A stretch of 37,365 bases of DNA from assembly GCF_000003605.2 (NCBI RefSeq), contig NW_003105102.1, positions 233,451 through 270,815 of the forward strand, written 5' to 3'. The DNA is from Saccoglossus kowalevskii (taxonomy: Eukaryota; Hemichordata; Enteropneusta; Harrimaniidae). Position 1 is the first letter of the stretch. Every line of letters begins with the position of its first letter. The position numbers and the translations under genes are program-made. The notes beneath the pieces were generated by a model. The model was not told the origin of the DNA. It was given only the letters and a program-made list of their open reading frames with translations, and made no database searches. Below, piece after piece: positions 11,801 through 22,784 of this stretch.

Positions 11801-14800
11801 ATGTGACATATGATACAGACATACAGAAGTTGAAATGAGAAACAATTACAATGTTTGCAATTATATAGTTGTCTTAGTCATATTCCTGACAAATATGGCC
11901 AGCGTGGCAATTTTCTAAATCTACAGATGTCGTGAAATAGAATACAAGTCTACAGTGTGTATCATGCCCACATACACTACACGTTCTCATGGCCGTTCGC
12001 GACTGCAACATATACTTTTGTTTAATAAAAAGGCTGAATAAATTAAAAAAAATGAACCTACTGGCGTTCAAGTACAATTATTTAACACGGTTTGAGATAT
12101 TTTCAGTTGGTGTTTTTAAATAAATTAAATAAGTGTCTAGGAACTGACTCAGTTGTTAAAAATATAACCAATAGCTTCCCTGAATAACATATTCCAACAT
12201 ATAAGCCACTAAGTAAAATGTGCGATCATTCACTCAAACTTACCCACTTGTTATGAATTTTAAGTAAAATTTTAAGTGATGTGTTTACTCCAAAATGACT
12301 CACCATGCAATGCCAGCGATAATATAAGCTTTACAATATGGTGTATTAAACAGTTTTGGTTTCGTAACGTCATGAAACATACGTAACAATTCAGTTTATT
12401 AATACAGTGATCAATATGTATTTTTTCTAGGGGGACTAGAAACCACGATCAACACCTTAGATTGGGCTGTTGCTTACCTAACGTATTACCCTGACGTGCA
12501 GTCCAAGGTACAAAGAGAAATCGATGACGTCATTGGTGATGGTCGTCTGCCGCTGTTATCTGATAAAGGAAAACTACCGTACTGTGAAGCCGTTATACAT
12601 GAGGTCATGCGAATAAGAACAATTGTTCCCTTTGCCTTACCTCATACTACTACTGTGGATACGTCTGTAGGTACGTATTGTTTTGCATTATGTGCAAATA
12701 TAAATTAGGTTTTACAATTCATGTTTCAGGGAACAAGCCATGCTTAGTATGTATATTTCGGATAATACTTAGCTTACAAATTAAGTGTAAAATATTAGTT
12801 TCTCAAAAGCGCTGAAGGTTCCACGTTGACACCAAGTGATATATTCACACATTTTAACAGAGAGTTGATATTGTGAGGTAGTGAGGAATCGCATATCACT
12901 CCATTGTTCCGCAATACATGTATATGATTGCTTCGTGATGGCGAAGGGTGTATGTTTCTATTCTGTGATGAACTATGTGCCAGGAGGTTATTTCGCACAC
13001 TGCCCACAAACTAAGTTGGTGTATGGTATTACTCACAGTAAAAGTATGCTAAGTAAAATAACATAATAATTGAGATTACATTCAGAGAAGCACCAATTAC
13101 ATTGTGATTAAAGATGCAATATGAACAAAAAATATAATATTGTTGATAGACGGGAACATAAGAACCGACCTGGAGTTGGATTTAATGAAAAATAAAAATA
13201 TTGATTTTGAAGCACAATGTATAGGGAATGATGAAAACCAAGAATGTGCAGTGATTGTTGTTGTATATTTCAACACAATCAAGTCGCATGTGTTTCATTA
13301 AACGAATAATTAGATTTTTACGACAGGAATATTGTTTTTATTTAAATGTATTGTCACAGATACACATTGAAGGGCTGTGGTCGTCGCGTCGCGCATGTGC
13401 ATTTTAGTGCATTTAAATAAACATTGATTTTCCCACAATTCAATGTGCGTTTTTCTAGCAGTACGAGTTTTGACCCGGGCATCACTTGAGCTAATCACCG
13501 CTGTTGACTCCTTCGATACCTCCTTTGATAACATAATACCTAATTAAAGCTTGGTAGTCTCTAAATTTGTACTTGTTGGTCTGCACAACATTCAAGGCAG
13601 CCATCTTTGTATATATGAAACCCATATCTCGTGCATGCGTGGTGCGACGACTACCGCCCTTTAAACTACGTTTTCGCCCTTAAACGCAACGTTAATCCCA
13701 CACCCCAGCATAAGTCATGTATAAGTCAATGCAACAAACTTCATAATATGAGAATACACTGAATGCGTAGAATAACTGCTTATAACATAAGAGAAACTTT
13801 GAATTGCTGAATACATACATGTACCGCCGATTCCATGCGGTAATATAACAGAACTCAAAGGAGATGCCAACCTGGGCCACTTTTCGTCGATATCTATATC
13901 AACTCAAAGAGCTATAATTTTGCCTTTATGATTGCGTAGTTACGACCGTAAATGTGTTTGGTAACACTGATATATGAACTATGAAATCTAACTCGGTCTT
14001 ATGTGTCACATGGATACCGTACACACATAGAAACATATATTGTGTGAACATTTGATCGGATTCGTGCACGCATTCATCCGCACCTGTATCTTAGACATGC
14101 CTGGGTCGATTACATTCACAAGCTATTTTTTCATGTTTACAATGGTCAAATGGCGGCCATTTTACTGCAAACAATTCAAATCAAGCATTTAGTATTTAGT
14201 TTTTCAAATCGGATTCACAACAGCGAATGTCACATGTCAAACATTTGTACTAGATTCAAGATCGAGCGATGTTAGCCGTTCTAATCCTAAAAATACATAT
14301 TAAATGTTATGTACCGAGCAATGAAAGTAATTACACACGTAAATTGGCTCCAATTTGTATCATGTCAAATGACTGTTAGTCATAATGGTTATTACATACA
14401 CGAATACATTATATCACTCATCATACCACTGGCAATATATTACTGATTTAATTTACCGTCATACTAATCACCAATTGAATTGAACATTTCATCAGCAATT
14501 GCATGAAATTGTTTCGTTTCATAATCTACCTTACTCTTTAGAATGTATTGTGTGCAGCTTATAATAGATAACACAAAAAAACTACTCACGGGGACTGTGT
14601 CATTTTTAATATAATATAGGTGGGTACGCAATACCGAAGGACACATGGATTTGGTGTAACGTGTGGAATGTCCATATGAATGAGAAACATTGGGAAGAAC
14701 CAGAAAAGTTTCGTCCAGGTATATATCAAATCACCTCGAATTAAACAATTTACTTATATCTCTTTCTGCTAACATTTGTATAATTGCAATGTACCACTGA

Positions 14801-15441
14801 TGTAAATGGCGTGTGGGATATTATTAAAAGCTAAAGTGACACAAGACTTGAATTTGACCTTCAAATATTGTTTCATTGTCTGTCGTCCATATTACTTGGA
14901 ACAGTTGACGTAATAACGATGACACTACTTGCGAGATCAAAAACAAGTCTTGTTATTCTCGCTCTGAACGAGATTTCGGCACCATTTGCATATATTTCGT
15001 GAGAACTTAAAATGTAGTTTTTAACTCTGCCATCAATCTTGATTATTCGAATTCGAGGGTAAGTTGAGTCTCTTTTGGTCATGTAACTATATCTTTGTTG
15101 ATAAATAGTGCTGTAGATGATTTGATGATTATATACTTTCGAAAGATGCATATGAATATTCTATATGTAATTTATTTTCAGAACGATTCTTAGATGCAGA
15201 TGGAGAATTATTGCCTCATTCAGACAGTTTTATGCCCTTTTCAGCTGGACGCAGAGTGTGTATGGGAGAAGCATTGGCTAAGAATGAGCTGTTTCTGCTA
15301 TTCGTGAGTGTGTTCCAACACTACACATTTAAGGTACCAGCCGACGGCGAGAAGCCGTGTTTGAAGTCGCATTGCGTTGGACTTGGTCCGATTGTAAGTG
15401 TCTGTCCATACGAGGTTATTTCCGTTGAGAGAATGAAATGA
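5869..15441 (+). CDS. cytochrome P450 clan 2 (CYP17/CYP1/CYP2-like), gene A, nine coding exons
   Basis: Haem-thiolate monooxygenase, expected on the cytosolic face of the ER and fed electrons by NADPH-P450 reductase; substrate unknown. Coding joins: 5884-6049, 7908-8081, 9537-9633, 10484-10645, 10920-11128, 11528-11659, 12431-12670, 14620-14718 and 15182-15441, all GT-AG, giving 512 codons in one open frame. Residues 19-35 form a membrane anchor, followed by a PPGP hinge at 42-45. Other landmarks are WxxxR at W134/R138, I-helix GGLETT at 314-319, ExxR at E371/R374, PERF at 426-429 and FSAGRRVCMG with haem ligand Cys453. Length is usual for microsomal P450s. The start lies 15 nt after an upstream acceptor (TTTTCAG, 5862-5868), which implies a 5' untranslated exon further upstream. 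The I-helix differs from gene B, which has AGLDTT. Family membership is firm; the CYP17-like label rests on recalled motif resemblance. Confidence 0.93.
5884..6049 (+). CDS. gene A exon 1: membrane anchor and hinge
   Basis: 166 nt from the ATG to donor G|GTGAGT, leaving phase 1. It encodes the hydrophobic anchor, the RKP stop-transfer charge and the PPGP hinge up to the GYPFIGS segment. Confidence 0.93.
6099..6112 (+). promoter_or_regulatory. CRE-like element in gene A intron 1 (candidate)
   Basis: TGACGTCATGAGTT lies about 50 nt into intron 1. The same 14 bases in the same orientation relative to the gene occur in intron 1 of gene B (34945-34958 on the minus strand), although the flanking intron is diverged. 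TGACGTCA is the palindromic CREB/ATF site. Regulatory use is an inference. Confidence 0.4.
6640..7570 (+). mobile_element. decayed non-LTR retrotransposon (LINE) reverse-transcriptase fragment
   Basis: Lies in gene A intron 1, sense strand. From 6647 the translation reads LVYVDDL followed by a stop; YVDD (6653-6664) corresponds to the catalytic box of LINE reverse transcriptases. Next comes a WKLQLNLAKQKLLF-like stretch typical of the palm/thumb. From about 6919 it reads QPILLYGSKIWD, then in another frame YKQLLGLNKFV...GEFPLL..IQ..LIKFWARI, the usual C-terminal region of many invertebrate LINEs. Near 7450-7550, RHTQPKIPTENRIC and EDRLHFLMIC resemble the terminal Cys/His segment. Several stops and frameshifts show it is dead. 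It belongs to the same family as the fragment at 20366-21414. Confidence 0.8.
7908..8081 (+). CDS. gene A exon 2
   Basis: 174 nt, acceptor TTATTAG, donor T|GTAAGT. It encodes the YGKKYGDVFTMKIG strand region and ends at RPYFYS. Length and phase match gene B exon 2. Confidence 0.93.
8860..9130. promoter_or_regulatory. CpG-rich CCAAT/CRE cluster in intron 2 of gene A (candidate)
   Basis: About 270 bp that is markedly richer in CG dinucleotides than the surrounding intron. It begins with a CCAAT box (8861-8865), then a perfect TGACGTCA (8880-8887), and has an inverted CCAAT (attgg) near 8958. A 9-bp inverted repeat, gtacgaaaa (9071-9079) with ttttcgtac (9104-9112), closes it. It could be an internal promoter or enhancer, or the promoter of an old transposon. 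Confidence 0.3.
9537..9633 (+). CDS. gene A exon 3: helix C with WxxxR
   Basis: 97 nt, acceptor TTGCAG, donor TAG|GTAAGT. It encodes KWKLQRKIGHQAIR, containing W134 and R138, which contact the haem propionate in P450s. Confidence 0.93.
10484..10645 (+). CDS. gene A exon 4
   Basis: 162 nt, acceptor ATTCAG, canonical donor AAAAA|GTAAGT. It encodes the YASGEKLESL...IIASMCFGK segment. The donor is GT here, whereas gene B uses GC at the same position. Confidence 0.93.
10920..11128 (+). CDS. gene A exon 5
   Basis: 209 nt, acceptor GACAG, donor AAAG|GTACAA. It encodes YEYDDPELLKFMRV through RYIPTPGH to the INEHKDKFGK helix. Confidence 0.93.
11528..11659 (+). CDS. gene A exon 6: start of I-helix
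   Basis: 132 nt, acceptor TACCCAG, donor GGAG|GTACGT. It encodes NKEVKSLIDDIL and QLTDVNLRQTVSDIFG, running into the I-helix. Confidence 0.93.
12431..12670 (+). CDS. gene A exon 7: I-helix motif and K-helix ExxR
   Basis: 240 nt, acceptor TTTTCTAG, donor GTAG|GTACGT. It completes GGLETT (314-319) and carries IHEVMR, the ExxR pair E371/R374, followed by IPHTT-type sequence (ALPHTT here) before strand 1-4. Confidence 0.93.
14620..14718 (+). CDS. gene A exon 8
   Basis: 99 nt, acceptor ATATAG, donor CCAG|GTATAT. It encodes GGYAIPKDTWIWCNVWNVH and MNEKHWEEPEKFRP, leading into PERF across the junction. Confidence 0.93.
15182..15441 (+). CDS. gene A exon 9: haem-binding loop and C-terminus
   Basis: 260 nt, acceptor TATTTTCAG, stop TGA at 15439-15441. 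It encodes [25 protein letters not shown] (446-465) and a C-terminus ending VISVERMK. Confidence 0.93.
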
Positions 15442-18400
15442 AACAACCAATGTGTCAACGATTTCAGAAAAATACACTGAACTTTAGCACCAAGAAATCA
15501 CCTACTAACATTGCGAATGTAATGAATCCTTAAACAAATCCAGAATTATATGATATAATTGATCATAAAGAATTTAATACTCCCTTAACCGCATCTGTCA
15601 ACCTAACAGTATTAGCGAGTGTGTATGTTACCGTTCATTTCACTTGCGGTCGTTTAGTGCATTTATTTACGTACTCCAACAACTTACCAGGGATTTGGGG
15701 GTACTGTTATGAACACTGGTCCTTCCCACAATTATTTATAACCTTTTCTAAAAATTTGGGGAATTATTGACACGTATCTCAGTATTCAAAACAATTCCGC
15801 AGTTTTAATTACCTGTATATGGAATCTTATTATTAAGTTTGACAACAAAAACGTGCTATGATCTTTCTGTTTAGAATAAAAGAATTATAACTATTCCAGA
15901 GTTGACAATTTTGATCGCTTTGCTGTATTGCCGTTTTTCTATTTACTATGTCCAGCATCATATGAGTAGTTTCGTACATTATGATTAAGTTCATCACATG
16001 TATTTCTTGGATAAATTGTTACTTATTTTGCCACTCAATCGAAGTAAATATCATCATTAAAGTAAAACAAGCATGCATGCAAGAATTGAGGCAATTAAAA
16101 TTTCAGGTTTCGATCAGCATAGCTACGAGAACCATAACTCAATCAAAATTTAAGGCTGGTTAAACAAATTGTTGCTAACAATACAAATCTAATTACAAAT
16201 ATTAAGCGGATGAACTTATTCTAAACATACTGCTATCTAACCAACACTAGCCAAATCAACTGAAAAGATCAATGAGTCATTAACCAGTCACAATAAATTA
16301 CTGTCCCAAGGGATTTTCGTCTTCTCAAAATACCTCCCAATGCTGTTTTGTTTACTAGAAGGAGGTGTCTTTTGACACCATTTCTTGTATAAATTTCTAT
16401 TGCGCAAAAAAACAGCAAATACTGTAACTGAATTTGCATGTATCCCCAGGCCATTCACGAAAACTGCAAATCAAAGCCAATACCGCATCCAAAGTCAATG
16501 ACACTTTGCAGCCGCCATGATGGATGTATTGATACGTATTTGACCCCGGATTCTGACCTTGCATTCTGGCTACATTTACTGCCCTTTCATACCAGTTCGA
16601 TTTCCTTCCATTATTTCATCTAAATTTCATAATATTTAAAACCAACCTTCATTTTACAGTCACTCTAGTTTTCACTTTTCTAAAATTATTTTACTGATCA
16701 AAATACTTATCACTCCCATCATGCAATCCCCCAGAGTATTTTAGCAAACACAGTGACGATCACCAGCATATATATAAAAAAACGTCACTTTCGGGAGCTG
16801 AGGAATAAGTACACAACACAGCACAGTCAACTCAATAACGAAATGTATGTGGAAGTTTTGCAATAAGAGATTAAATATGCATCAAATCATTATTATGCAA
16901 ATCAGCCTTTACCTTTGTTCAATAATTTGGGAAGCACATTGAAACCCGCAATTAATATTTTCTGTGCATGGATATATCACTTTGGTATTGAGCTAATATA
17001 TGGTTTATTTAGTAGAAACAAAGAAAATAAGACGAACATATTACCCTAATTCGTCAGGTGTATCCAGCCAGTCCAATCACTGTCCAGAAACTTGTGAACT
17101 GAGGATCTCACGGAACCTAAGCGTCTATATTATGCCCACTACTCTTTATACCTTGACAACAAATGATGCGAGAATCATTAGCCATTGCCGTAGTTTACAT
17201 TGCCTCAATAAAGCATATATTAAGAATAAAAATAATCTGTTAAATATGTTTTATGTTAATTCATGTGAGCATGGTCGACATGCATATTAGCAGTGCGTTA
17301 TTTACTTTCATTAAAATTAAAATTATTTTATTGACCTTTAGATATGAAATGTACGTTACATTTGTTCAACAGATAAACATTAATAAAGCATTAAATTCCT
17401 GAATGAGCATGAGTATTACTTTCATGTCTTATGTATTCAGTAAAGAAAGAACTGCCACATTAGATAAAATAACACAGTTTGACACGACTTGGGAATCAAC
17501 TGTGTAGTGAGAACTGGTTGTACACGCTGTCACAATATGTTTGATGTTTGATTTGTGAACATTCTGATGAGAAAATACCAAAACGAACATACTAAGAGAC
17601 ATGATAAGTGAATACAAATTTTTCAGCAAATGGTTCAGTTATATTTGTTTTGCGTTTTTGTTCTTTTGTATCATTATTTACATACAACCAGTTCCAAAGT
17701 TACGTACATTTTGCGACGATGTTTCAAACAGCTACAAATGTTTATTCCCAGACCCGTATAGGGAGTTCTGGATAGTTCTGAATTTATGTTTTACATATAT
17801 AAGTTTAAAATGTTGATAATTTAACATACTGCTATTTTACGATTTTTAAATCGCCAATTTCCCATTATTACTGTATTTGGGTTTTCAAATTTTGATACAA
17901 CCGATCTTAAGACAATACGAGAAGGTGCAGTGGCGACTCTCCCGTATCTGTATCTCCCAATGCGACCGCATAGAAACGTTCGTATCATTAAATTTCTTAG
18001 ATTTATCAAATTTATATAAACTTATGTCGCAGGAAATCACATACTACCAACTATCTATGAATATTACGAAATATTAGGGGAAAATACTGTATTTAATCAT
18101 GATAAACAAGATTACGTACAAATCACATATTGGAAGAGTCACTCTTGAATGAATGAAAAGTCTGAATAGTCAAAATATTGTTTGGGATGTGTAGGACAAA
18201 ATACTATTAAAAAGGCTAGCGTTCACCTTTTTAGTATAAAACTGTATGACACTGATTTTTTGTGTGGTCAGCAAACTTGGTGAAGTCGACTTTCCATGCA
18301 AATACACCGCTCCCAAGAAATGATCTACAAGGGCATGTTTTTTTTTTATACGCTTTCCCATCCTGCTGACGCACAGTTTGTATTCGTAGATAGTATGTGA

Positions 18401-18484
18401 AATATTGTGAGTGGTCACATCTATTGCAGAACAGATTTCTGTATTTGTTGATAGATTGGACAATTCATACTATAAGAGTAATTC
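15442..18484. other. intergenic region between gene A and the middle pseudogene
   Basis: This is the tail-to-tail gap. No supported gene. An AATAAA at 15875-15880 could end gene A transcripts. Short open frames in this stretch have no recognisable similarity. Confidence 0.45.
15875..15880 (+). terminator. possible polyadenylation signal of gene A
   Basis: A sense AATAAA about 435 nt after the stop codon. It is a candidate by position only; nothing downstream confirms cleavage. Confidence 0.3.
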
Positions 18485-18665
18485 GTTCTCGCAATCGCAA
18501 TGACTTCATAGGAACAACATTTTACCGTCCGTCCTATGCAGTGCGGTTGTTAGCACGGTTTCTTGCCGTCAGTTGGTACCTTAAATGTGTAGTGTTGAAA
18601 CGCACTCGTAAAAAGAAGAAACAACTCATTCTTAGCCAACGCTTCTCCCATACAGACTCGGCATT
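18485..18665 (-). pseudogene. pseudogene exon 9 (partial)
   Basis: On the minus strand it reads [17 protein letters not shown], then [15 protein letters not shown] and a TAA where gene A has a leucine codon. The upstream half of the haem loop (FSAGR) and the PERF-side codons are missing; similarity stops at about 18665. Confidence 0.8.
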
Positions 18666-19131
18666 ATGGTTAGAATATTATGATTGCCACCACGATCATA
18701 TGTGTGGTCACATTAAAGCAATAACACCTAATTTACATGTGGTAATGAATTACTGTCAAACACTCAGCTCATGCTCGAATTTGAATAATCCATACTGACG
18801 GCATTTTTGAAAGTTTTAAATTTTAAATTCTCCTGTTGAATGTGTCCAAGAAGTATAGGCAATTGACCGCTGTGGTCTCGTTGACAGCGAGACTTGTTTC
18901 TGTTTTTATTATTGTTTCATTTTCATTGCGTCCACTGTTTCAAGTCCACGGAGGGAAGAAAATAAACCAATATTTGAAGGTTACAATCAAGCTATGTGGC
19001 TCTCTCGCTATTACTTTGTGGCTATTTACGTCTAAGATATTTTATAAATAGCAGGGAATACGGGCATCTTGTTGTATAAGTAAACAATGTAAACATTGTT
19101 TAAATCCAGGTGATTTTGACATATACTTTAC

Positions 19132-19230
19132 CTTGACCAAACTTTTCTGGTTTTTCCTAATGTTTCTCATCCATATGGATATTCCACAAATTACACCAAA
19201 TCCATGTATCATTCGGCAGTCTGTACCCAC
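19132..19230 (-). pseudogene. pseudogene exon 8 with premature stop
   Basis: 99 nt with intact acceptor (TTGCAG) and donor (G|GTAAAG). It encodes GGYRLPNDTWIWCNLWNIH, then MDEKH followed by TAG at 19157-19159 in place of the conserved tryptophan codon TGG. The FRP part of FRPERF is degraded to FGQ. Confidence 0.85.
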
Positions 19231-20365
19231 CTGCAATGAATTGTGTAATTGGATAGATAACAGTCGCTGTTAGACACATGCACAAAAGTGAAACTGTACA
19301 TCCCCGTTTTATAACTATATCGGAACCAGGTCTAGTGTGCATTTAATGTTTCTTCCATACAGAGATGAGTGTATATTAATTATGTATTTGTTGTCTACTT
19401 GTTTGGAGTAAATCATTTTCTATTGTAGACATAGAGAAAACATGTACATATGTTTCACGTAAGACATGAATTCATTTTAGAGACAAACGATCGAAGGTTA
19501 TAACATGTGTTTATGTATATTCCGGATATAATTGAAGGGTTAAATTGTTTTGACAGACTGTGTCTTAAAGCACAGATAACCATTGTACATTGTCATTAAT
19601 TATTTCTCACAAGGAATCAACAATACAGAATGAATATAGAGTCTGAAACATTGTAAAGCGTAAGACACTTTTCTTGTTATTACCTACGAAATTGGCCGTA
19701 AATTAATTCTTTAGACAAACGTACAATACGATATGAAACTAATGTATACCTAAGCTTTCAGATGATGTATAGGTTGTTATAGTAGCATCTTTAGTAATGT
19801 TTGGAGAATGTCTGAATGACAGATATATTTGTAAATCTTGATTCTCCTGTCGCTAAATTAAAAATGCATCTGTCTGTTAGAAATACAACAGAGAAAATAA
19901 CATCCAGATTTCTCATGATTTCCTTTTTCGATAAGGTTCGATTTTGGTTCGTCGGGTAATATTGTTAGAGATGACTTCGTTAGTTGATGCAAACCATCGC
20001 GACTCCGTCTACCAAAATGAATCATGATATCAAAACACGTTTTCCACTGTTATCTCCATGGAGTGTCAGTGTTGAACACACCAGATTGTGATCCAGATCG
20101 CCGGCATTTTATAAGTCGTCACATCTTTGTTCTCAGTCTTCAATTTCACCTCGATTTCACCTTGATACGATTCAATACTACCCGTAGCAATAATCTCACT
20201 CAGTTGAACAATCCGGAAATACTATTAGTTTCAGTTAATATTAATAGTTCAACATTATCCAATCAGCAAGCATGTGTACCTCATTTTGAATATGTGGACG
20301 GTTGCAGTTGCCATGTCAAGTGAAGCATGCGCGCGCACTGTTGACAAACCATATTAAATCACAAA

Positions 20366-21414
20366 ATGGTATCCCCTTCACTGTATTTAAAGTTATTTGA
20401 CCAACTAATTTCACCAATTTTAATGTTCGGGTCAGAAATTTGGGCATGATTTAGTAAAAGATGACCTTGAACAAACCTGTAATCAATTTTACGTTTCATA
20501 CTTGGTGTAAGTAAAACTACATCAGTAATCGGTATTAAAGGAGAACTTGGCAGAACGCCAATAAGAATAAAGGCATCAACATTGGCAACTAAGTATTGGT
20601 TCAGGCTAAATACCTGATAACCACATACTTAAATGTGCTCTCGATGAAGCAGTTGAGAATAATTCTAGCTGGATAAAACATATAATGGGCCACAGTGACT
20701 TTGAAACAATAAAATCAAAACATAAAGTGAATAACATTGATCAAATCTCAAATGTTGTTGAAATAAAACTCACAAAAGATTATGAAAAATTATGGAAGGA
20801 AAGCTTAAATTCCCCTCACAGTAAAAATGGTACAGATGGCAATAAAATGAGAACATATAACATGTTTAAATCGTTTTTGAAAATAAAAACTTACCTAACC
20901 GAAATAACAAACTTTGTGAGTATAGAGTGAGAATTGTGAGTAAATATAGGCTTAGTGATCATAATTTAGAAATTGAAAGAGGCAGACAACAACGACCAAA
21001 AATTCCTGCGGAAGAACGATTTTGTAAAAAAATGTACAAATTCAGTTGAGGACGAACAACATTTTATCCTATATTGTGAATTTCTCGATAAAGAAAGAGG
21101 GGGGCTGTTTCAAGAAATAGGAATTAAAAATAAACTAAATAAAACAGACAGTTTCATTACAATAATGAAGTGTTTCATACCGCTGGCAAAGTTTCTAAAT
21201 AAGGCAAAACAGAAATCAGGTATATGATAGCTATCACCTCCACATTGGGAGAATCCTGTAACTATCTTTAAGTTTTTTTCCTATTAAACTTTTAACATCT
21301 TTTAATTTTAATTTTATCTTATAGTTTAGCTACTGTATTTTTTATGATTTGTATTTTATTTACCGTACTGCGCCCTCTGATGACATAGTAGTGTGATAAA
21401 GTTATTATTATTAA
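20366..21414 (+). mobile_element. 5'-truncated LINE fragment inside the middle pseudogene
   Basis: The translation from 20366 gives LKLFDQLISPILMFGSEIW and a stop, a standard late reverse-transcriptase segment. Further on are GELGRTPIRI, a stretch NKMRTYNMFKSFLKIKTYL (20851-20907), then RYRLSDHNLEIERGRQQRP, IPAEERFCKKC and EDEQHFILYC (20945-21077), which resemble the terminal Cys/His module of invertebrate LINEs. The 3' end appears to be gataaagttattattatta near 21393-21414. Stops and frameshifts make it inactive. It is antisense to the pseudogene and of the same family as 6640-7570. Confidence 0.8.
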
Positions 21415-21765
21415 ATTACATTATTTAAATACAACAAATAGAAAATGACTTAAACTGCGTTCAATTGTCAATCGTACCAGTTATGTGTATTTTATATCTA
21501 CAATACAATATTTCATTTCATGACATCTGTCCAGAATCGCGCCACTGCGAACATATTTGTCAGGAATCCGACTGAGACGACTTTATAATTACAAGTGCCG
21601 TGTTTCTATACTTGTCACGATACTCATTTTACTATGAGTTCTGTTGTTATGTACCTGTTGTATGTACGCCTGGCACATTGTAAATAGTCAAATCTTCATC
21701 TATAAATATTAGTTCTGTTTTACGTAGTAACCCTAGCCGAGTGTCGACATTTCTATTAAACATAC

Positions 21766-21897
21766 CTGAAAATATATCAGACACAGTCTGACGTAGATTG
21801 ACGTCAGTAAGTTGCTTGGCCTGGTCTTCACCCACCAACTCTGCTTCACGCTGAAATGATAAGATGTCACCAATGAGACTTTTCACTTCTTTATTAC
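21766..21897 (-). pseudogene. pseudogene exon 6 (intact body)
   Basis: 132 nt, the same length as in genes A and B, with acceptor ACTCAG and donor CAG|GTATGT both intact and no stop. It encodes NKEVKSLIGDILSF and QLTDVNLRQTVSDIFS. Confidence 0.85.
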
Positions 21898-22283
21898 CTG
21901 AGTATAGTGTAACAATATGCAAATTAAAATACATATTGCTTGTAGACAATACTTTTATTATAATATTATATCAAGAGCAAATGCACATAAGGCTATAGTA
22001 AGCTCATCAACTAGCAGAGGATCTTGCAAAACAGGATATCTACGTTTGATAGGGATGACGATGGACACGGCGGTAAAGCCTGGTACAGATTTGTTAAAGT
22101 TAACCAATGTGAAGGGAAAATATAATGTAATAAAAACATACAATGTTAGCACACCACACTCTCACACCAACGTTACATACACACCCCGACTTTATTCATG
22201 TGAGTTACCAACATCGGACTACCAACGCAATTCATTATACCAGAAATAACTTCCAAAAAGATAATTAGGATTTATTGTGTTAT

Positions 22284-22492
22284 CTTTTACAAGCTTGTCT
22301 TTATGTTCATTAATCTGATGTTGAATTATGTTTAACCATTCCGTCAGATATTTCTTCAATTTGGTGTGATCTGGGGTAGGTATATAACGGAACAATGGGA
22401 CAAAGTCAGCTAGTAGTCCATTCCCAAAAGATTCATTTACATCGTCCAGGACTCTCATGATCTTCAGAAGTTCATGGTCATCATATTTATAG
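22284..22492 (-). pseudogene. pseudogene exon 5 with both splice sites lost
   Basis: The 209-nt body is full length and open. It encodes YKYDDHELLKIMRV, then ADFVPLFRYIPTPDH and INEHKDKLVK. The acceptor AG is AA (minus-strand AAA|CTATAAA) and the donor GT is AT (AAAAG|ATAAC). Neither could be used as drawn. Confidence 0.85.
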
Positions 22493-22784
22493 TTTTGTCT
22501 GCAAATATTAACGAAACCTCCGGCCAAGACATGTCGATTTTTATAATTGACTTTACAATCTGAGAGTTTATTTCATTTATTATTGTAAATGTGTTTTATT
22601 AGGCAGATGTCGATCTGATCGTTTATGTTTTTATGTGCTTAGACGTAGAAAAACGGAAAACGATATAACATTTGCGAGAGTCTCACATGAGCACTCACAG
22701 GAAACAGTAAACTTCAATCAACACTGTCGACTAATTTATTTAAGAAGAGCCTATTGGTTACCATTTGCAGTAGAATAAATAACA

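Noticed and set aside
12520-12532. TGACGTCA in gene A exon 7 (and in gene B exon 7) as a regulatory site
   Set aside because: It is fully explained by conserved coding of an Asp-Asp-Val-Ile stretch in both genes.
18397-18798. 133-codon open frame on the plus strand, one of the longest in the window
   Set aside because: It is the antisense shadow of the decayed P450 exon 9 at 18485-18665 plus flanking sequence.
20024-20323. 99-codon open frame on the plus strand
   Set aside because: No recognisable motif, no splice context, and it lies in pseudogene intron next to a LINE fragment; most likely chance.
21917-22249. 110-codon plus-strand open frame
   Set aside because: It lies antisense to pseudogene intron 5, which aligns with gene A intron 5; no protein motif is visible.
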